From Cupriavidus sp. WKF15 (GTDB taxonomy: Bacteria; Pseudomonadota; Gammaproteobacteria; Burkholderiales; Burkholderiaceae): a stretch of 64,000 bases of DNA. The position numbers and the translations under genes were made by a program. Where the stretch lies: the NCBI RefSeq assembly GCF_029278605.1, contig NZ_CP119573.1, positions 1,674,001-1,738,000 of the forward strand. Reading direction: 5' to 3'. Of the stretch, positions 35,603 through 45,003 are shown piece by piece. Below the pieces are notes generated by a model. The model saw only the letters and a program-made list of their open reading frames with translations. It had not been told where the DNA came from and searched no databases. Numbering within the stretch: the first letter of the stretch is position 1; every line of letters starts with the position of its first letter.

Positions 35603-36913
35603 TTATCGGTTTGTGGCGGCAACCGGTGCCCGGTAGCCATCAGTCAGCGTCTTCAGGAACGCGATCACGTCGCGCATCTCGGCCTCGGTCATCGGCGGCT
35701 TGTCTCCCGGCTTGCCGCCGAACGGTGCATCGATGTTGACGTTGCCGTGATACTGCGAAGGCAGATCGTCGAACTTCCGTACCTTGCCGTCCTTGTCACG
35801 CGAATACCATTTCTCTGGCTTGACGTCGCGTTCCGCGTAGAAGTAGAGCACCTCGTCGAGCGAATGGAAGATGCCGTTGTGGAAGAACGCCTGGCGCAAC
35901 GCAACGTTGCGCAGTGACGGCGTGCGGAACCGGCCGCAGTAGTCGGCGCGGTCCTTGAGGTCGGTACGGTCGGGGCCGCAAAGACCCATGTCGTAGAACG
36001 CCGGATCGGCATTGCCCGCAAGCTTGCGGTTGCGCGGCGCGCCCACCGCAATGAATCCGAAGTCGGAGAACGCGGGGAGTGCGCCTTCGCGAATGTCGGA
36101 CGGGTGGCACGCGGCGCAATTGCCCTTGTTCGGATCGTTGAACACGCGCAGGCCGCGCAACTCCTGCGCGGTCAAGTGTGCCTGCCCGCGCAGCACCGCA
36201 TCGTATTTGCTGGTGTAGGGATAGAACTCGGCCGGCGTCTGCTGGAACACCTCGAGCGCCATGAGCACGGCGTTGAACGCCGTTTCCTCGTCGTCGAGCA
36301 CATCCTTGCCTAGCACCGCGCGGAGCGTTTCGGCGTAAGGCCCGCCGCGGATCTTCTCCACGACAACGCGCGGCTCCGCATTGGCCATTTCATGGGCCGA
36401 CAACAGCGGAACACGAGCCTGGTCGTGCGCGGAATTGGCACGCCCGTCCCAGTTGTGCCCACCGGTCGGCCCCTGGTCTTCGGCGTCATTGCCGTCGTTC
36501 TCGTGATAGTGATCGGTGTAGGCCGGCAGGTTCTGCACATAGCGGATCGACGGGGCCGCGCGCACACCGGTACGGGCCATATCAGCGCCGCCCAGCTGCA
36601 CCGACAGGTTGTTGGCCGGGCCATACGCGTGCTCCGGGCTGTGGCAGCTCGCGCACGACTGCTTGCCGGAGGCCGACAGTGACGGGTCGGAAAACAGGGC
36701 CTTGCCCAGCGCGCTGAGCCTGGCGATATCGGGATGGCGCTCGGCCATCATCGCGTAGAACGGCTTTGGCTTCGCGGTTGCCGGCGCGCTGTCCGGTTTG
36801 CCACATCCCGGCATCAGGCTCACGAGCAGCACGATCAGCAGATTGCCGGCAACACGCAACCAGGTGAAGGGCGAGGGGCACGCAGCGTTCCACAATAGCG
36901 GTGGCAGGCTCAT
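35603..36913 (-). CDS. Di-heme cytochrome c peroxidase/MauG family lipoprotein
   Basis: 436 residues. Lipobox SLMPGC gives a lipidated periplasmic protein. Two c-type heme motifs, CASCH (87-91) and CAACH (266-270), fit the CcpA/MauG family. Later blocks RTPSLRNVALRQAFFHNGIF and EMRDVIAFLKTLTDGY are family-typical. It reduces peroxide using electrons from cytochromes, or acts as a MauG-like oxidase. The start is uncertain: ATG 36913 gives a sensible lipoprotein signal but has no clear ribosome site. It is divergent from the AcpA-type phosphoesterase gene, an arrangement suggesting shared regulation. Confidence 0.9.
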   Translation of the reverse strand: MSLPPLLWNAACPSPFTWLRVAGNLLIVLLVSLMPGCGKPDSAPATAKPKPFYAMMAERHPDIARLSALGKALFSDPSLSASGKQSCASCHSPEHAYGPANNLSVQLGGADMARTGVRAAPSIRYVQNLPAYTDHYHENDGNDAEDQGPTGGHNWDGRANSAHDQARVPLLSAHEMANAEPRVVVEKIRGGPYAETLRAVLGKDVLDDEETAFNAVLMALEVFQQTPAEFYPYTSKYDAVLRGQAHLTAQELRGLRVFNDPNKGNCAACHPSDIREGALPAFSDFGFIAVGAPRNRKLAGNADPAFYDMGLCGPDRTDLKDRADYCGRFRTPSLRNVALRQAFFHNGIFHSLDEVLYFYAERDVKPEKWYSRDKDGKVRKFDDLPSQYHGNVNIDAPFGGKPGDKPPMTEAEMRDVIAFLKTLTDGYRAPVAATNR

Positions 36914-37134
36914 GACGATGGATGACGACGGGGTGACGACTGGATAGGCGCCAAAGGGTATGCCGCATTGATGACAGCCGCGTGTCGTTTCATCGAACCG
37001 ACACCTCGGTATGGCGGCATGCAACGACGTGCATCATCAATCTGACATACGTGCGGCTCACACTCGCTCGCACTCGGAAGTGCCCGCGCTTCCTTGCAGC
37101 ACCGTAGTACTCCCACATAAGAATGAGGAAAGCC

Positions 37135-39240
37135 ATGAGCCGTTATCCCCGTCTGTGGCCGCTGGCCGCATTGGCCGCCGCATGCCTGTCCGCCTGTGGC
37201 GGCAACGATTCAACGCCCACCGCCACGACGTCGGGCGTTGTGACGGGCAGCTACTTCGAGCATGCCAAGGTCTGTATCGACACCAACAACAACGCCCAGT
37301 GCGACAGCGGCGAACCCTCGACCTTCACCGATGCCAAGGGCGCATTCACGGTGAACGGCCAGGGCTCTGTGGTCGCCGAAATCGATACGGACGCGTTCCG
37401 TAACGACGACGCCGGTGGCCACGCCGCCGTGACCCGCAAGCTGGTGTTCCGCGCCCCGGCCGGCTCCAACGCCGTGATCAGCGCCATTTCCACCGAACTG
37501 GCCGCGCTGATGGAAAGCAACGGCGGCAACCTGGACGCCGCACGCACCCAGTTGGCCGACCGCCTGGGCGTGGCGGCAGATAAACTGCTGGCAGACCACA
37601 ACAAGGAAACGGACGCCAGGATCAAGGCCGCGCTGCAAGCTGAAATCGAGCAGGCCATCGACCTGATCGCAGATGCCGTGGCATCGGGCGGCAATATCGG
37701 CGCCGCGATCAAGGATGGGGTGATCAGGCGCCTGGCGTTGAACAACATCAAGAACGTGGTGGTGATCTACGCCGAAAACCGCGGCTTCGACAACCTCTAC
37801 GGCTTGTTCCCGGGCGCCAACGGCATTCCCGGCGTCAACGCGACCGGCGTCGGCACCGCGGAGCCGCAGAAGGACTTCGACGGCTCCACGCTGTCCACGT
37901 TGCCGCCGACCTGGGGCGGCCTTACGGCCGCGGGCCAGTCCGTGACCCTCCCTGAAGCGAACACCGTGGGCTGGGCCAACAAGCCGTTCCGCATCGACGA
38001 TCCGGCTGGCGTAAACGGTTCGGGCGTGGTCGTGGGCCAGAATGTGGTCACGCGCGACCTGGTACACCGCTTCTACAACAACCAGATGCAGATCAACGGC
38101 GGCAAGAACGACAAGTTTGCCGCGTTCTCGGACGCCGGCGGCCTGGTGATGGGCTACTACGACGGCAGCAGCATGGCCATGTGGCAGATGGCCAGGGATT
38201 ATGTGCTGGCCGACAACTTCTTCATGGGCACCTTCGGTGGCTCGTTCCTGAACCACCAGTACCTGGTGTGCGCCTGCGCGCCGACCTACCCGAACGCCGA
38301 CAAGTCGGTGGCATCGGGCTCGATCGCGGCAGTGAACGCCGACGGCAAGAGCCTGGCGCTGGCAGCGACCAGCCCGGCAAGCATCCTGACCGGCAAGGCG
38401 CAGTACGTGAATGACAGCACGCTGACGCCGAAGGACAGCGCCGGCATGTACTATGCCGTGAACACGATGCAGCCTGCGTACCAGCCGAGCGGCAATACGC
38501 CGGCCTCCACGGATACGTCCGGCCTGCTGGCGGATCCGGGCAAGGCGAGCACGCTGCCCGCGCAAACGCAGGACACGATCGCCACGCTGCTGGACCAGAA
38601 AGGCGTGAGCTGGGCGTGGTATGCCGGCGCGTGGAAAACTGTCACGGTTGACCGTACGAAGATCTACAACAACACCGTGCCCAACTTCCAGGCCCACCAC
38701 CAGCCGTTCAACTACTATGCGGCATTCAGCCCGGTGGACCATGCCGACTATCGCGCGGCTCACCTGAAGGACTTCGACAGCCAGTTCTTCGCCGATGCAG
38801 ATGCGGGCAAGCTGCCGGCCGTAGCGTTCTACAAGCCGCAGGGCAACCTGAACCAGCACCCCGGCTACGCCAGCGTGTCCGACGGCGATGCCCACATCGC
38901 CGACGTGATCAAGCATCTGCAGGCCAGCCCGCAGTACAAAAACATGCTGATCGTGGTGACATACGACGAGAACGGCGGCTTCTACGACCACGCGCCGGTT
39001 CCGGTGGCCGACCGCTGGGGCCCGGGCACGCGTATTCCGGCGATCATCGTCTCGCCGTTCGCCAAGCGGGGCTTCGTCGACCATACGCAGTACGACACCG
39101 CCTCGGTCCTGCGCTTCATCACGCACCGTTTCGCCCTGCCGACGCTGCCAGGCCTGAAGCTTCGTGATACGTCGCTGATCGCCAACGGCAAGCCGGTCAT
39201 GGGCGACCTGACCAATGCGCTGACCTTTCCGGCTCAGTAA
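37135..39240 (+). CDS. AcpA/phospholipase C-type phosphoesterase lipoprotein
   Basis: 701 residues. Lipobox in ALAAACLSACGG. Residues about 35-200 form an extra N-terminal region beginning GVVTGSYFEHAKVCIDTNNN, like domains placed before enzymes of this group. The phosphoesterase domain (PF04185) begins VVVIYAENRGFDNLYGLFPG and includes HHQPFNYYAAFSP and VVTYDENGGFYDHAPVPVAD with metal ligands. Likely an acid phosphatase or phospholipase C that releases phosphate outside the cytoplasm. The start at 37135 follows GAGGAAAGCC. Its substrate cannot be fixed from sequence. Confidence 0.88.
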   Translation: MSRYPRLWPLAALAAACLSACGGNDSTPTATTSGVVTGSYFEHAKVCIDTNNNAQCDSGEPSTFTDAKGAFTVNGQGSVVAEIDTDAFRNDDAGGHAAVTRKLVFRAPAGSNAVISAISTELAALMESNGGNLDAARTQLADRLGVAADKLLADHNKETDARIKAALQAEIEQAIDLIADAVASGGNIGAAIKDGVIRRLALNNIKNVVVIYAENRGFDNLYGLFPGANGIPGVNATGVGTAEPQKDFDGSTLSTLPPTWGGLTAAGQSVTLPEANTVGWANKPFRIDDPAGVNGSGVVVGQNVVTRDLVHRFYNNQMQINGGKNDKFAAFSDAGGLVMGYYDGSSMAMWQMARDYVLADNFFMGTFGGSFLNHQYLVCACAPTYPNADKSVASGSIAAVNADGKSLALAATSPASILTGKAQYVNDSTLTPKDSAGMYYAVNTMQPAYQPSGNTPASTDTSGLLADPGKASTLPAQTQDTIATLLDQKGVSWAWYAGAWKTVTVDRTKIYNNTVPNFQAHHQPFNYYAAFSPVDHADYRAAHLKDFDSQFFADADAGKLPAVAFYKPQGNLNQHPGYASVSDGDAHIADVIKHLQASPQYKNMLIVVTYDENGGFYDHAPVPVADRWGPGTRIPAIIVSPFAKRGFVDHTQYDTASVLRFITHRFALPTLPGLKLRDTSLIANGKPVMGDLTNALTFPAQ

Positions 39241-39245
39241 GGCAC

Positions 39246-39264
39246 GCCGCCCCGGCGGGGCGGC
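39246..39264 (+). terminator. Probable terminator hairpin after the phosphoesterase gene
   Basis: GCCGCCCC-GGC-GGGGCGGC, a perfect 8-bp stem starting 6 nt after the stop codon. No T-run follows, so it may act with Rho or only protect the transcript. A second hairpin, GAGGCGG-CA-CCGCCTC, lies at 39340-39355. Confidence 0.5.
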
Positions 39265-39439
39265 CGCGCCAAAGCGGGCGTGACTGCTCCGCTTCCCGCC
39301 ACCCAACGGACGGCCTCGCAAGGGGCCGCCGCTTTTGAGGAGGCGGCACCGCCTCAATGCCTCATTGTGAGACAAAACCCACTTGCTTTGAGACGTGACA
39401 CCCCTGGCGCCTGCTCCATCCAACACGTTGCGGCAACCG

Positions 39440-39778
39440 TCAGTGCCGGTGGCTGACCCGGCGTGGCTTTGGCCGGGCAATGCCCCATGCGTCCAGCAAA
39501 GGTTGGAAACTGGGGCCGGATTCGCCGTCGCGCGCGGGAACACGGCGCGCAGGAGGCAATGGCCGGCCAGTCAGCGCGAGCAGGCGCTCTGCCTGCGCTA
39601 TGTTCTCGGTGGCCGGCAGGTGTGCGACCACGCCCATTTGACGGGCAGATTTCAGTGCGCGGGTGAGTTCGGCGGCGGACAGCCTGCACGCGCTGGCGAG
39701 ATGATCGCGTCGCACGGGGCCAGCATCCCGCAAGCAGGCGATCAGCGCGAGTACACAATCCCGGGTTGGTCGTTTCAT
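39440..39778 (-). CDS. Hypothetical winged-helix-type protein, 112 residues
   Basis: Residues about 5-75 read as a DNA-binding helix-turn-helix (VLALIACLRDAGPVRRDHLA, then LSAAELTRALKSARQMGVVA). The rest, PLPPARRVPARDG onward, is Arg/Pro-rich. Start at 39778 chosen because earlier codons lack family character. Not assigned to a family; may regulate nearby genes. Confidence 0.55.
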   Translation of the reverse strand: MKRPTRDCVLALIACLRDAGPVRRDHLASACRLSAAELTRALKSARQMGVVAHLPATENIAQAERLLALTGRPLPPARRVPARDGESGPSFQPLLDAWGIARPKPRRVSHRH

Positions 39779-39938
39779 GGTGGCTACTTCGGAAGAATTT
39801 GCCCCGCGGCCGAATCCTTCTTTGGCCACGCCGCATCGAACTACCCATTCTTCCGTAGCCCCAGCGCCTTGCCAATCGCATATCACAGTTGTTCACAATT
39901 GCCAGGGCTGGCGACAGCCATCGCGGCGGCTGGCAGGC

Positions 39939-40913
39939 TCAGGCCGCGACGGCCAGGGCTGTGAAAGGCTCGCCGCGCCGGCTACGCATCTCGCGCACCA
40001 GGGCCTGCGGTGGCTTGCCGAGCGCGCGCAGGAACGCGCGGCGCATGCGTTCCTCGTCGCCAAAGCCGGTCAGTGTGGCCACGCGAGTGATAGACGACTC
40101 CCCCTTTTCAATCAGGGCGTGCGCGGCCTCCAGCCGCAGTTTCTCGATTGCCTTGGCCGGCGTCAGGCCCGTCTGCAACTGGAAAGCCCGGCTGAAATGA
40201 CGCGGACTCCAATGGACATGCTCGGCTAGCTGGATGACCGAAAGCGGCTCGCGCAGGTTCTCGCGTGCAAAGGTGAGCGCTTCTCGAATCCGGTCGGAGC
40301 TCGGTTCGAGCTCGGCCAGCGTGGAGAACTGCGACTGGCCGCCGGTACGCCGGTAGTGGATCACCAGCTTGCGCGACACGCTCCTGGCCACCGATGCGCC
40401 TTGGTCGGCATCGACCAGCGCGAGCGCTAGGTCGATGCAGGCGGTCATGCCCGCAGACGACCAGACCGGACCATCCTGTACGAAGATCCGGTCTTCATCG
40501 ACTGTGACCGACGGATGGCGCTTCTGCAGTGCGTGGGCCATGGCCCAGTGCGTGGTGACGCGCCTGCCGTCCAGCAGCCCGGCTTCGGCAAGGATGAACG
40601 CGCCGGTGCAGATGCTTGCGATCCGTCTCGCGCGCGGTGCCGCGCGCTGCAGTTGCCGGATCAGTTCGGGGTCCGCCGGCATAACCTCCGTCGCGCCGGC
40701 AACCAGCAGCGTGTCATAGCGCCGCCGGCCGATCGGCTGGGTCTCGAACGCGACGCCCGATGAACTCCTGACCATCCCGCCGCCATGAGATACCACCGTC
40801 ACTTCGTAGGGTGCGGGTTGCCGCCCGTGATTGGCCAGTTCGAAGACGGTCAGCGCCGACAGGTCGAGCAACTGGAAGCCGGGGAATACGACGAGTCCGA
40901 TGCGTGCGCTCAT
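39939..40913 (-). CDS. GlxA family regulator (DJ-1/PfpI domain plus AraC helix-turn-helix)
   Basis: 324 residues. Residues 1-190 are a DJ-1/PfpI-like domain (IGLVVFPGFQLLDLSALTVF, ICTGAFILAEAGLLDGRRVT). Residues about 215-315 are an AraC HTH (HVHWSPRHFSRAFQLQTGLT, LTGFGDEERMRRAFLRALGK). Transcriptional activator or repressor, probably of the divergent SDR gene, with the shared 170-nt region at 40914-41085. Confidence 0.93.
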   Translation of the reverse strand: MSARIGLVVFPGFQLLDLSALTVFELANHGRQPAPYEVTVVSHGGGMVRSSSGVAFETQPIGRRRYDTLLVAGATEVMPADPELIRQLQRAAPRARRIASICTGAFILAEAGLLDGRRVTTHWAMAHALQKRHPSVTVDEDRIFVQDGPVWSSAGMTACIDLALALVDADQGASVARSVSRKLVIHYRRTGGQSQFSTLAELEPSSDRIREALTFARENLREPLSVIQLAEHVHWSPRHFSRAFQLQTGLTPAKAIEKLRLEAAHALIEKGESSITRVATLTGFGDEERMRRAFLRALGKPPQALVREMRSRRGEPFTALAVAA

Positions 40914-41085
40914 GGTGTCCGGATCAGAGGGATCATGCTGGGAATGCCATGCATTGTAGGACTTTCGCTGCCGTCCTGCTGGCGCGACGCTTTGTCTCTT
41001 TTTGACGGATTTTGGTCATATGAGACATCGCCGCCAGCACCGAAAATCGAAAGCGGTTCCCCTTCAATGCAAACAGGAGTTCAGC

Positions 41086-41889
41086 ATGGACACTACGACA
41101 CAGGGCAAGGTTCTCATCACCGGCGCGTCTTCGGGCATTGGTGCCATCTATGCCGACCGTCTCGCGCGGCGCGGCCACGACCTGATCCTGGTCGCGCGCA
41201 ACGAGGAACGGCTGTCAGCCGTAGCGCAGCGCATCCGCGACACGACGGGGCGCGGCGTCAGCATCGTCGCCGCCGATCTTGGCAAGCAGGCCGATCTCGC
41301 GCGCGTGGAGGCTATCCTGCGCGCAGACGAGCACATCGACACGCTGGTCAACAATGCCGGGTTTGGGGCCGTTGCGCCGTTGCTGGAGGCCGATGTCGAC
41401 CGCATGGCGCAGATGATCGACCTCAATGTCACGGCGCTGACGCGCCTGGTCTACGCCGCTGCCCCGGGATTCGTGCGGCGCGGGCGCGGCAGCATCATCA
41501 ATATCGCGTCGATCGTGGCGATCGGCCCCGAGATCCTCAACGGTGTCTACGGCGCGACCAAGGCCTACGTGCTGGCGCTGACCCAATCACTGCAGCACGA
41601 ACTGTCCGACCAGGGCGTGCGGGTGCAGGCCGTGCTGCCGGGCGCCACGGCCACGGAGTTCTGGCACGTCGCCGGAACGGGCGGACATGAGAACCTGCCC
41701 GCGGAGTGGGTGATGCGTGCCGACGATATGGTCGATGCGGCCCTGGCCGGGTTCGATCAGGGCGAGGTGGTCACTATTCCGCCGCTGCAGGACGGCGCCG
41801 AGTGGGCCGCCTACGAGGCAGCACGCCGGGCCATGTCCGGCCACCTGAGCCACGCCACGCCAGCAGCGCGCTATCTGCGGCAGGCCTGA
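41086..41889 (+). CDS. Short-chain dehydrogenase/reductase
   Basis: 267 residues, classical SDR. NAD(P) motif TGASSGIG at residues 12-19, NNAG motif in LVNNAGFGA, and Tyr155-x3-Lys159 in VYGATKAY. The start at 41086 follows CAGGAGTTCAGC. Next to a GlxA-type regulator; substrate unknown. Confidence 0.93.
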   Translation: MDTTTQGKVLITGASSGIGAIYADRLARRGHDLILVARNEERLSAVAQRIRDTTGRGVSIVAADLGKQADLARVEAILRADEHIDTLVNNAGFGAVAPLLEADVDRMAQMIDLNVTALTRLVYAAAPGFVRRGRGSIINIASIVAIGPEILNGVYGATKAYVLALTQSLQHELSDQGVRVQAVLPGATATEFWHVAGTGGHENLPAEWVMRADDMVDAALAGFDQGEVVTIPPLQDGAEWAAYEAARRAMSGHLSHATPAARYLRQA

Positions 41890-41897
41890 GCGCTGTC

Positions 41898-42080
41898 TCA
41901 GTGAAGTGTGGGCGGGTTGCCCTGCGATGCGGCGCCCTGCGGAAGCAGGGTGTCGTGCTTGCGCCAGCGGCGTTCCTGGGCGCGCTGGACGTCAGCGGCG
42001 ATCTCGTGCAGTTCGGCCAGACGGGCTTCGAGTGCATCGGGATAGATATCGTGGGGGCTGAATCTGAGGCGGAAAGGCAT
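41898..42080 (-). CDS. Small hypothetical protein, 60 residues
   Basis: MPFRLRFSPHDIYPDALEAR followed by a charged helix AELHEIAADVQRAQERRWRK. Plausible composition for a small soluble protein, but the ribosome site is poor. It overlaps no other gene and sits tail to tail with the SDR gene. Confidence 0.4.
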   Translation of the reverse strand: MPFRLRFSPHDIYPDALEARLAELHEIAADVQRAQERRWRKHDTLLPQGAASQGNPPTLH

Positions 42081-42437
42081 GGTGATGTCTGTCGTATTGG
42101 AAAGATGTATCGGCTGCGGCGCGGACCGGTTCGAGCCTTTGTCCCGTCAGGGGACCGGGGCGCGCACGCCTTGGTGGTTCCAGTATGGACAGCGCAGGAG
42201 GCCGCACGCCGGACAATCGTTGGTCCGTTGACCTGGCTCAACGCATTCCGCGCAATGACGTCTTGCGCATGTTCGGGTCCTGGCGGCGGGGCGATTTGCG
42301 CAGCCCGCTGACACCGTTGTAGGACGAATGCGGACTGCCCGCACGGTTTGCTGCTTGCTACGCTCAACTTAGCAGCCCAGGACCCTTGGTTCCTGTTGCG
42401 CAGCGTGCCCACATCCACATGGAGCAAGGAGATCGTC
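42081..42437. other. 357-nt region without a convincing gene
   Basis: Upstream region of the entericidin-like gene. The only notable content is a minus-strand frame (42147-42344) whose C-terminal half is Cys-rich (CAECVEPGQRTNDCPACG), without ribosome site or known family. No palindrome or RNA recognised. Confidence 0.4.
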
Positions 42438-42581
42438 ATGAGAAAGTTGTTCGCACTATTCGCCCTCGCCGGCATGCTGGTGATTACGGGCTGCAACACC
42501 ATTCACGGCGCCGGCAAGGACATCGAACGCGGTGGCGAGAAGGTGCAGGGAGCCGCGGATAGCACCAAGCAGAAGATGTAG
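42438..42581 (+). CDS. Entericidin A/B-like small lipoprotein
   Basis: 47 residues. Signal MRKLFALFALAGMLVITGC with lipobox ITGC, then NTIHGAGKDIERGGEKVQGA, the entericidin pattern. Family members are stress-induced lipoproteins; EcnA/EcnB of E. coli act as an antidote/toxin pair, but single copies like this one are widespread and mostly uncharacterised. A ribosome site AAGGAGATCGTC precedes the ATG, and a strong hairpin follows the stop. Confidence 0.92.
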   Translation: MRKLFALFALAGMLVITGCNTIHGAGKDIERGGEKVQGAADSTKQKM

Positions 42582-42605
42582 CTGCCAGTCGGCGAGCCAT
42601 CACCT

Positions 42606-42628
42606 CAGGGGCCCTTTGCGGGCCCCTG
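42606..42628. terminator. Bidirectional hairpin between entericidin-like and AraC genes
   Basis: CAGGGGCCC-TTTGC-GGGCCCCTG, a perfect 9-bp stem between two converging genes, 24 nt after one stop and 40 nt from the other. No T-run. Confidence 0.7.
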
Positions 42629-42667
42629 GCCGTTCGTGGCGCGCTGGTCGGGCAAGCGCGCAGCCGT

Positions 42668-43678
42668 TCACTGTGTGACGGTTGCCTCCGGGGCCTCGGG
42701 CGCATGGTCGGTGCGATGGCGCCGCCAGCTTGCCGGCGGCAGGCCGAATTCGCGCTTGAAGGCCCGGCAGAATGCCGCTTCGGAGTCATAGCCGGCGATG
42801 CCGGCAACTTCGCCGATGGACTGGCTGCCATTGCGCAAGGCCGTGGCCGCGATGCGCAGGCGCCAGTGCGCCAGGTACTGCATCGGCGGCTGGCCGAGCA
42901 GGTCGGTGAAGCGCTGGGCCAGGGCCGAGCGCGACAGGCCCACGTTGCTGGCCAGTTCATCGACGGTCCACGGATAGGCCGGGCGCGCATGCATGCGTGA
43001 CAGCGCACGGCCGACATAGCGGTCGCGCAGCGCCGCCAGCCAGCCGCGCTCGTTTTCCGGCATGCCGTCGATGCAACGCCGCACGGCCTGCACGAACAGC
43101 AGTTCCGACAGCTTGGCCAGGACAGTGGCGCTGCCGGCCTTGGGAACGGCCGCTTCCGAGGTCGCGAAGGCCAGGGCCGGTGCCAGCCACGCGGACTCGA
43201 CGCCGCCGTCCAACCCCACCTTGAACAGGCGCGGCAGAGACGAGAGCAGGGGGTTGCCGAGCATATCGTCGAAGGCAAGGAAGCCGCACACCATGCGCGT
43301 CGGCGTGCCGGTCCCGCCATAGGACAGCCGCATGACCTCGCCCGGATTGCTCTCCATCATCCCCGCGACCAGCGGGCCGGCCGGGATCGGGCACAGGCGA
43401 AGATCGCTTCCGAGCACATGGGGTTCGCCTTGCGGCACGACCAGCAGTTCGCCGGCGTCGACGCGCAGTCCCTGCCCGTCGCCGTCGACCAGGCGGGCCC
43501 AGCAACTGCCTTCAGTGATGAGGTGGTAGGACACGACCGGGCCGGTGCCAGGCAGGAAGGCGGCACGCAGGCTGCAGTCCGCTTCGGAGATCACGCACCA
43601 CGGCGCCCTGAAATCGCCGTTGAGAAAGACAGCGCCGCTCAGTTGCACCGCGCGCAGGAGATCGGACAGAGCATCCAT
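42668..43678 (-). CDS. AraC family regulator with cupin-type sensor (AraC_binding_2/cupin_6)
   Basis: 336 residues. N-terminal cupin-type ligand region (residues about 1-190, with VSYHLITEGSCWARLVDGDG and ELLVVPQGEPHVLG) and a C-terminal AraC HTH pair (VDELASNVGLSRSALAQRFT, GIAGYDSEAAFCRAFKREFG). Start at ATG 43678; a GTG two codons earlier is possible. Divergent from the acyl-CoA dehydrogenase/flavin reductase pair, which it probably controls. Confidence 0.93.
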   Translation of the reverse strand: MDALSDLLRAVQLSGAVFLNGDFRAPWCVISEADCSLRAAFLPGTGPVVSYHLITEGSCWARLVDGDGQGLRVDAGELLVVPQGEPHVLGSDLRLCPIPAGPLVAGMMESNPGEVMRLSYGGTGTPTRMVCGFLAFDDMLGNPLLSSLPRLFKVGLDGGVESAWLAPALAFATSEAAVPKAGSATVLAKLSELLFVQAVRRCIDGMPENERGWLAALRDRYVGRALSRMHARPAYPWTVDELASNVGLSRSALAQRFTDLLGQPPMQYLAHWRLRIAATALRNGSQSIGEVAGIAGYDSEAAFCRAFKREFGLPPASWRRHRTDHAPEAPEATVTQ

Positions 43679-43824
43679 GGTCACTTCTCCGCAAACCCGG
43701 CGTCTTGCGCAAGAAAGCCGGAGGCCCGGTCAATGAACGGAGCCGGCCGGGCTCCGATACTAGCACCGTGCCTGACGCCAAACAACGGCGCAGGCCGCCG
43801 GCAATTCAGCAGGAGACCTATGAC

Positions 43825-45003
43825 ATGGAAACGATCACCGCCCCCGATGCCAGCGCTGGTGCGCAGTCTGACTGGCTCGCGCTTGCCGCCTCGCTCGGCC
43901 GCACCTTCGACGAACGCGCCCCGGCCATCGATGCCCGCGACGCCTTCGTCAGCGCCAATTACGACGACCTCAGGGCGCAACGATTCCTGGCTGCCGCGGT
44001 ACCGCACGAATTCGGCGGTGCCGGCCTGTCCCATCAGGAACTGGGCCAGGTCCTGCGCGAACTCGGCAAGTATTGCGGCTCGACCGCGCTGGCGTTCGCG
44101 ATGCACACGCATCCGGTGGCCACCGCCGCCTGGCGCTGGCGCAACCAGAATGCGCCGGTGGAAGGGCTGCTCAAGCGCGTGGGTGGCGAGCAGATCGTGC
44201 TGCTAGGTAGTGGCGGTTCCGACTGGCTGCATGGCAGCGGCACGGCAACGCGCGTGGAAGGCGGCTTTCGCATCGACGCGCACAAGGTGTTCGCCAGCGG
44301 TGCGCCGGCGGCAGACCTGTTCATGACCTGCGCGGTCCATGATGATCCGCAGGCTGGCCCCACCGTGCTGCATTTCGCGCTGCCGATGAAGACGCCGGGC
44401 GTGCGTATCGTGCCGACCTGGCGCACGATGGGCATGCGCGGCACGGGCTCGCACGACGTGGTGCTCGAGAACGTGCTGGTGCCCGACAGCGCCATTGCCG
44501 CGCGGCGCCCGCAGGGCGTGTGGCATCCGATGATGCATACCGTAGCGATGATCGCCTTGCCGCTGATCTATTCGGTCTACGTCGGCATTGCCGAGTCCGC
44601 GCGCGATATCGCGCTGCGGATGGCAAAGCAGCGCCGCATCTCGCCGCATGCCGTCGAGCTGGCCGGGCGCATCGGCAACGAATGCGATGCTGCGCGCCTG
44701 GCGCTGGACGATATGTTCGCCGCGGCAGCGAGCCAGGCTCCGGGTGCCGTGACCACGAACCGGGTCATGTGCGGACGCGCGCTGGCCGCGCGCGCAGTGC
44801 TGGCGACGGCCGACCTGGCCATGGAGCTGGCCGGCGGCGCGGGCTTCTATCGCGACGCCGGGCTGGAACGACGCTTCCGCGATGCGCAGGGCGCGCGTTT
44901 CCACCCAATGCAGGCCGGCGCGCAGCACGAGTACGCGGGCCGCATGGCGCTGGGCCTCGACATCGATGCGCCGCCCGCAGACGTGCGGCCGGCCGCGCAA
45001 TGA
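43825..45003 (+). CDS. Acyl-CoA dehydrogenase-fold flavoenzyme, probable class D monooxygenase
   Basis: 392 residues with acyl-CoA dehydrogenase N, middle and C domains: HEFGGAGLSHQELGQVLREL, WRTMGMRGTGSHDVVLENVL, and a C-terminal MELAGGAGFYRDAGLERRFR. The stop overlaps the start of a flavin reductase gene, which suggests a two-component FMN-dependent monooxygenase of the DszC/HpaB-like group rather than a beta-oxidation enzyme. A true acyl-CoA dehydrogenase is the alternative. The ATG at 43825 follows CAGGAGACCTATGAC. Confidence 0.85.
   Translation: METITAPDASAGAQSDWLALAASLGRTFDERAPAIDARDAFVSANYDDLRAQRFLAAAVPHEFGGAGLSHQELGQVLRELGKYCGSTALAFAMHTHPVATAAWRWRNQNAPVEGLLKRVGGEQIVLLGSGGSDWLHGSGTATRVEGGFRIDAHKVFASGAPAADLFMTCAVHDDPQAGPTVLHFALPMKTPGVRIVPTWRTMGMRGTGSHDVVLENVLVPDSAIAARRPQGVWHPMMHTVAMIALPLIYSVYVGIAESARDIALRMAKQRRISPHAVELAGRIGNECDAARLALDDMFAAAASQAPGAVTTNRVMCGRALAARAVLATADLAMELAGGAGFYRDAGLERRFRDAQGARFHPMQAGAQHEYAGRMALGLDIDAPPADVRPAAQ

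Noticed and set aside
37210..39543. 777-residue frame on the minus strand
   Set aside because: Antisense to the phosphoesterase gene, Val/Arg/Gly-rich, no domain or ribosome site.
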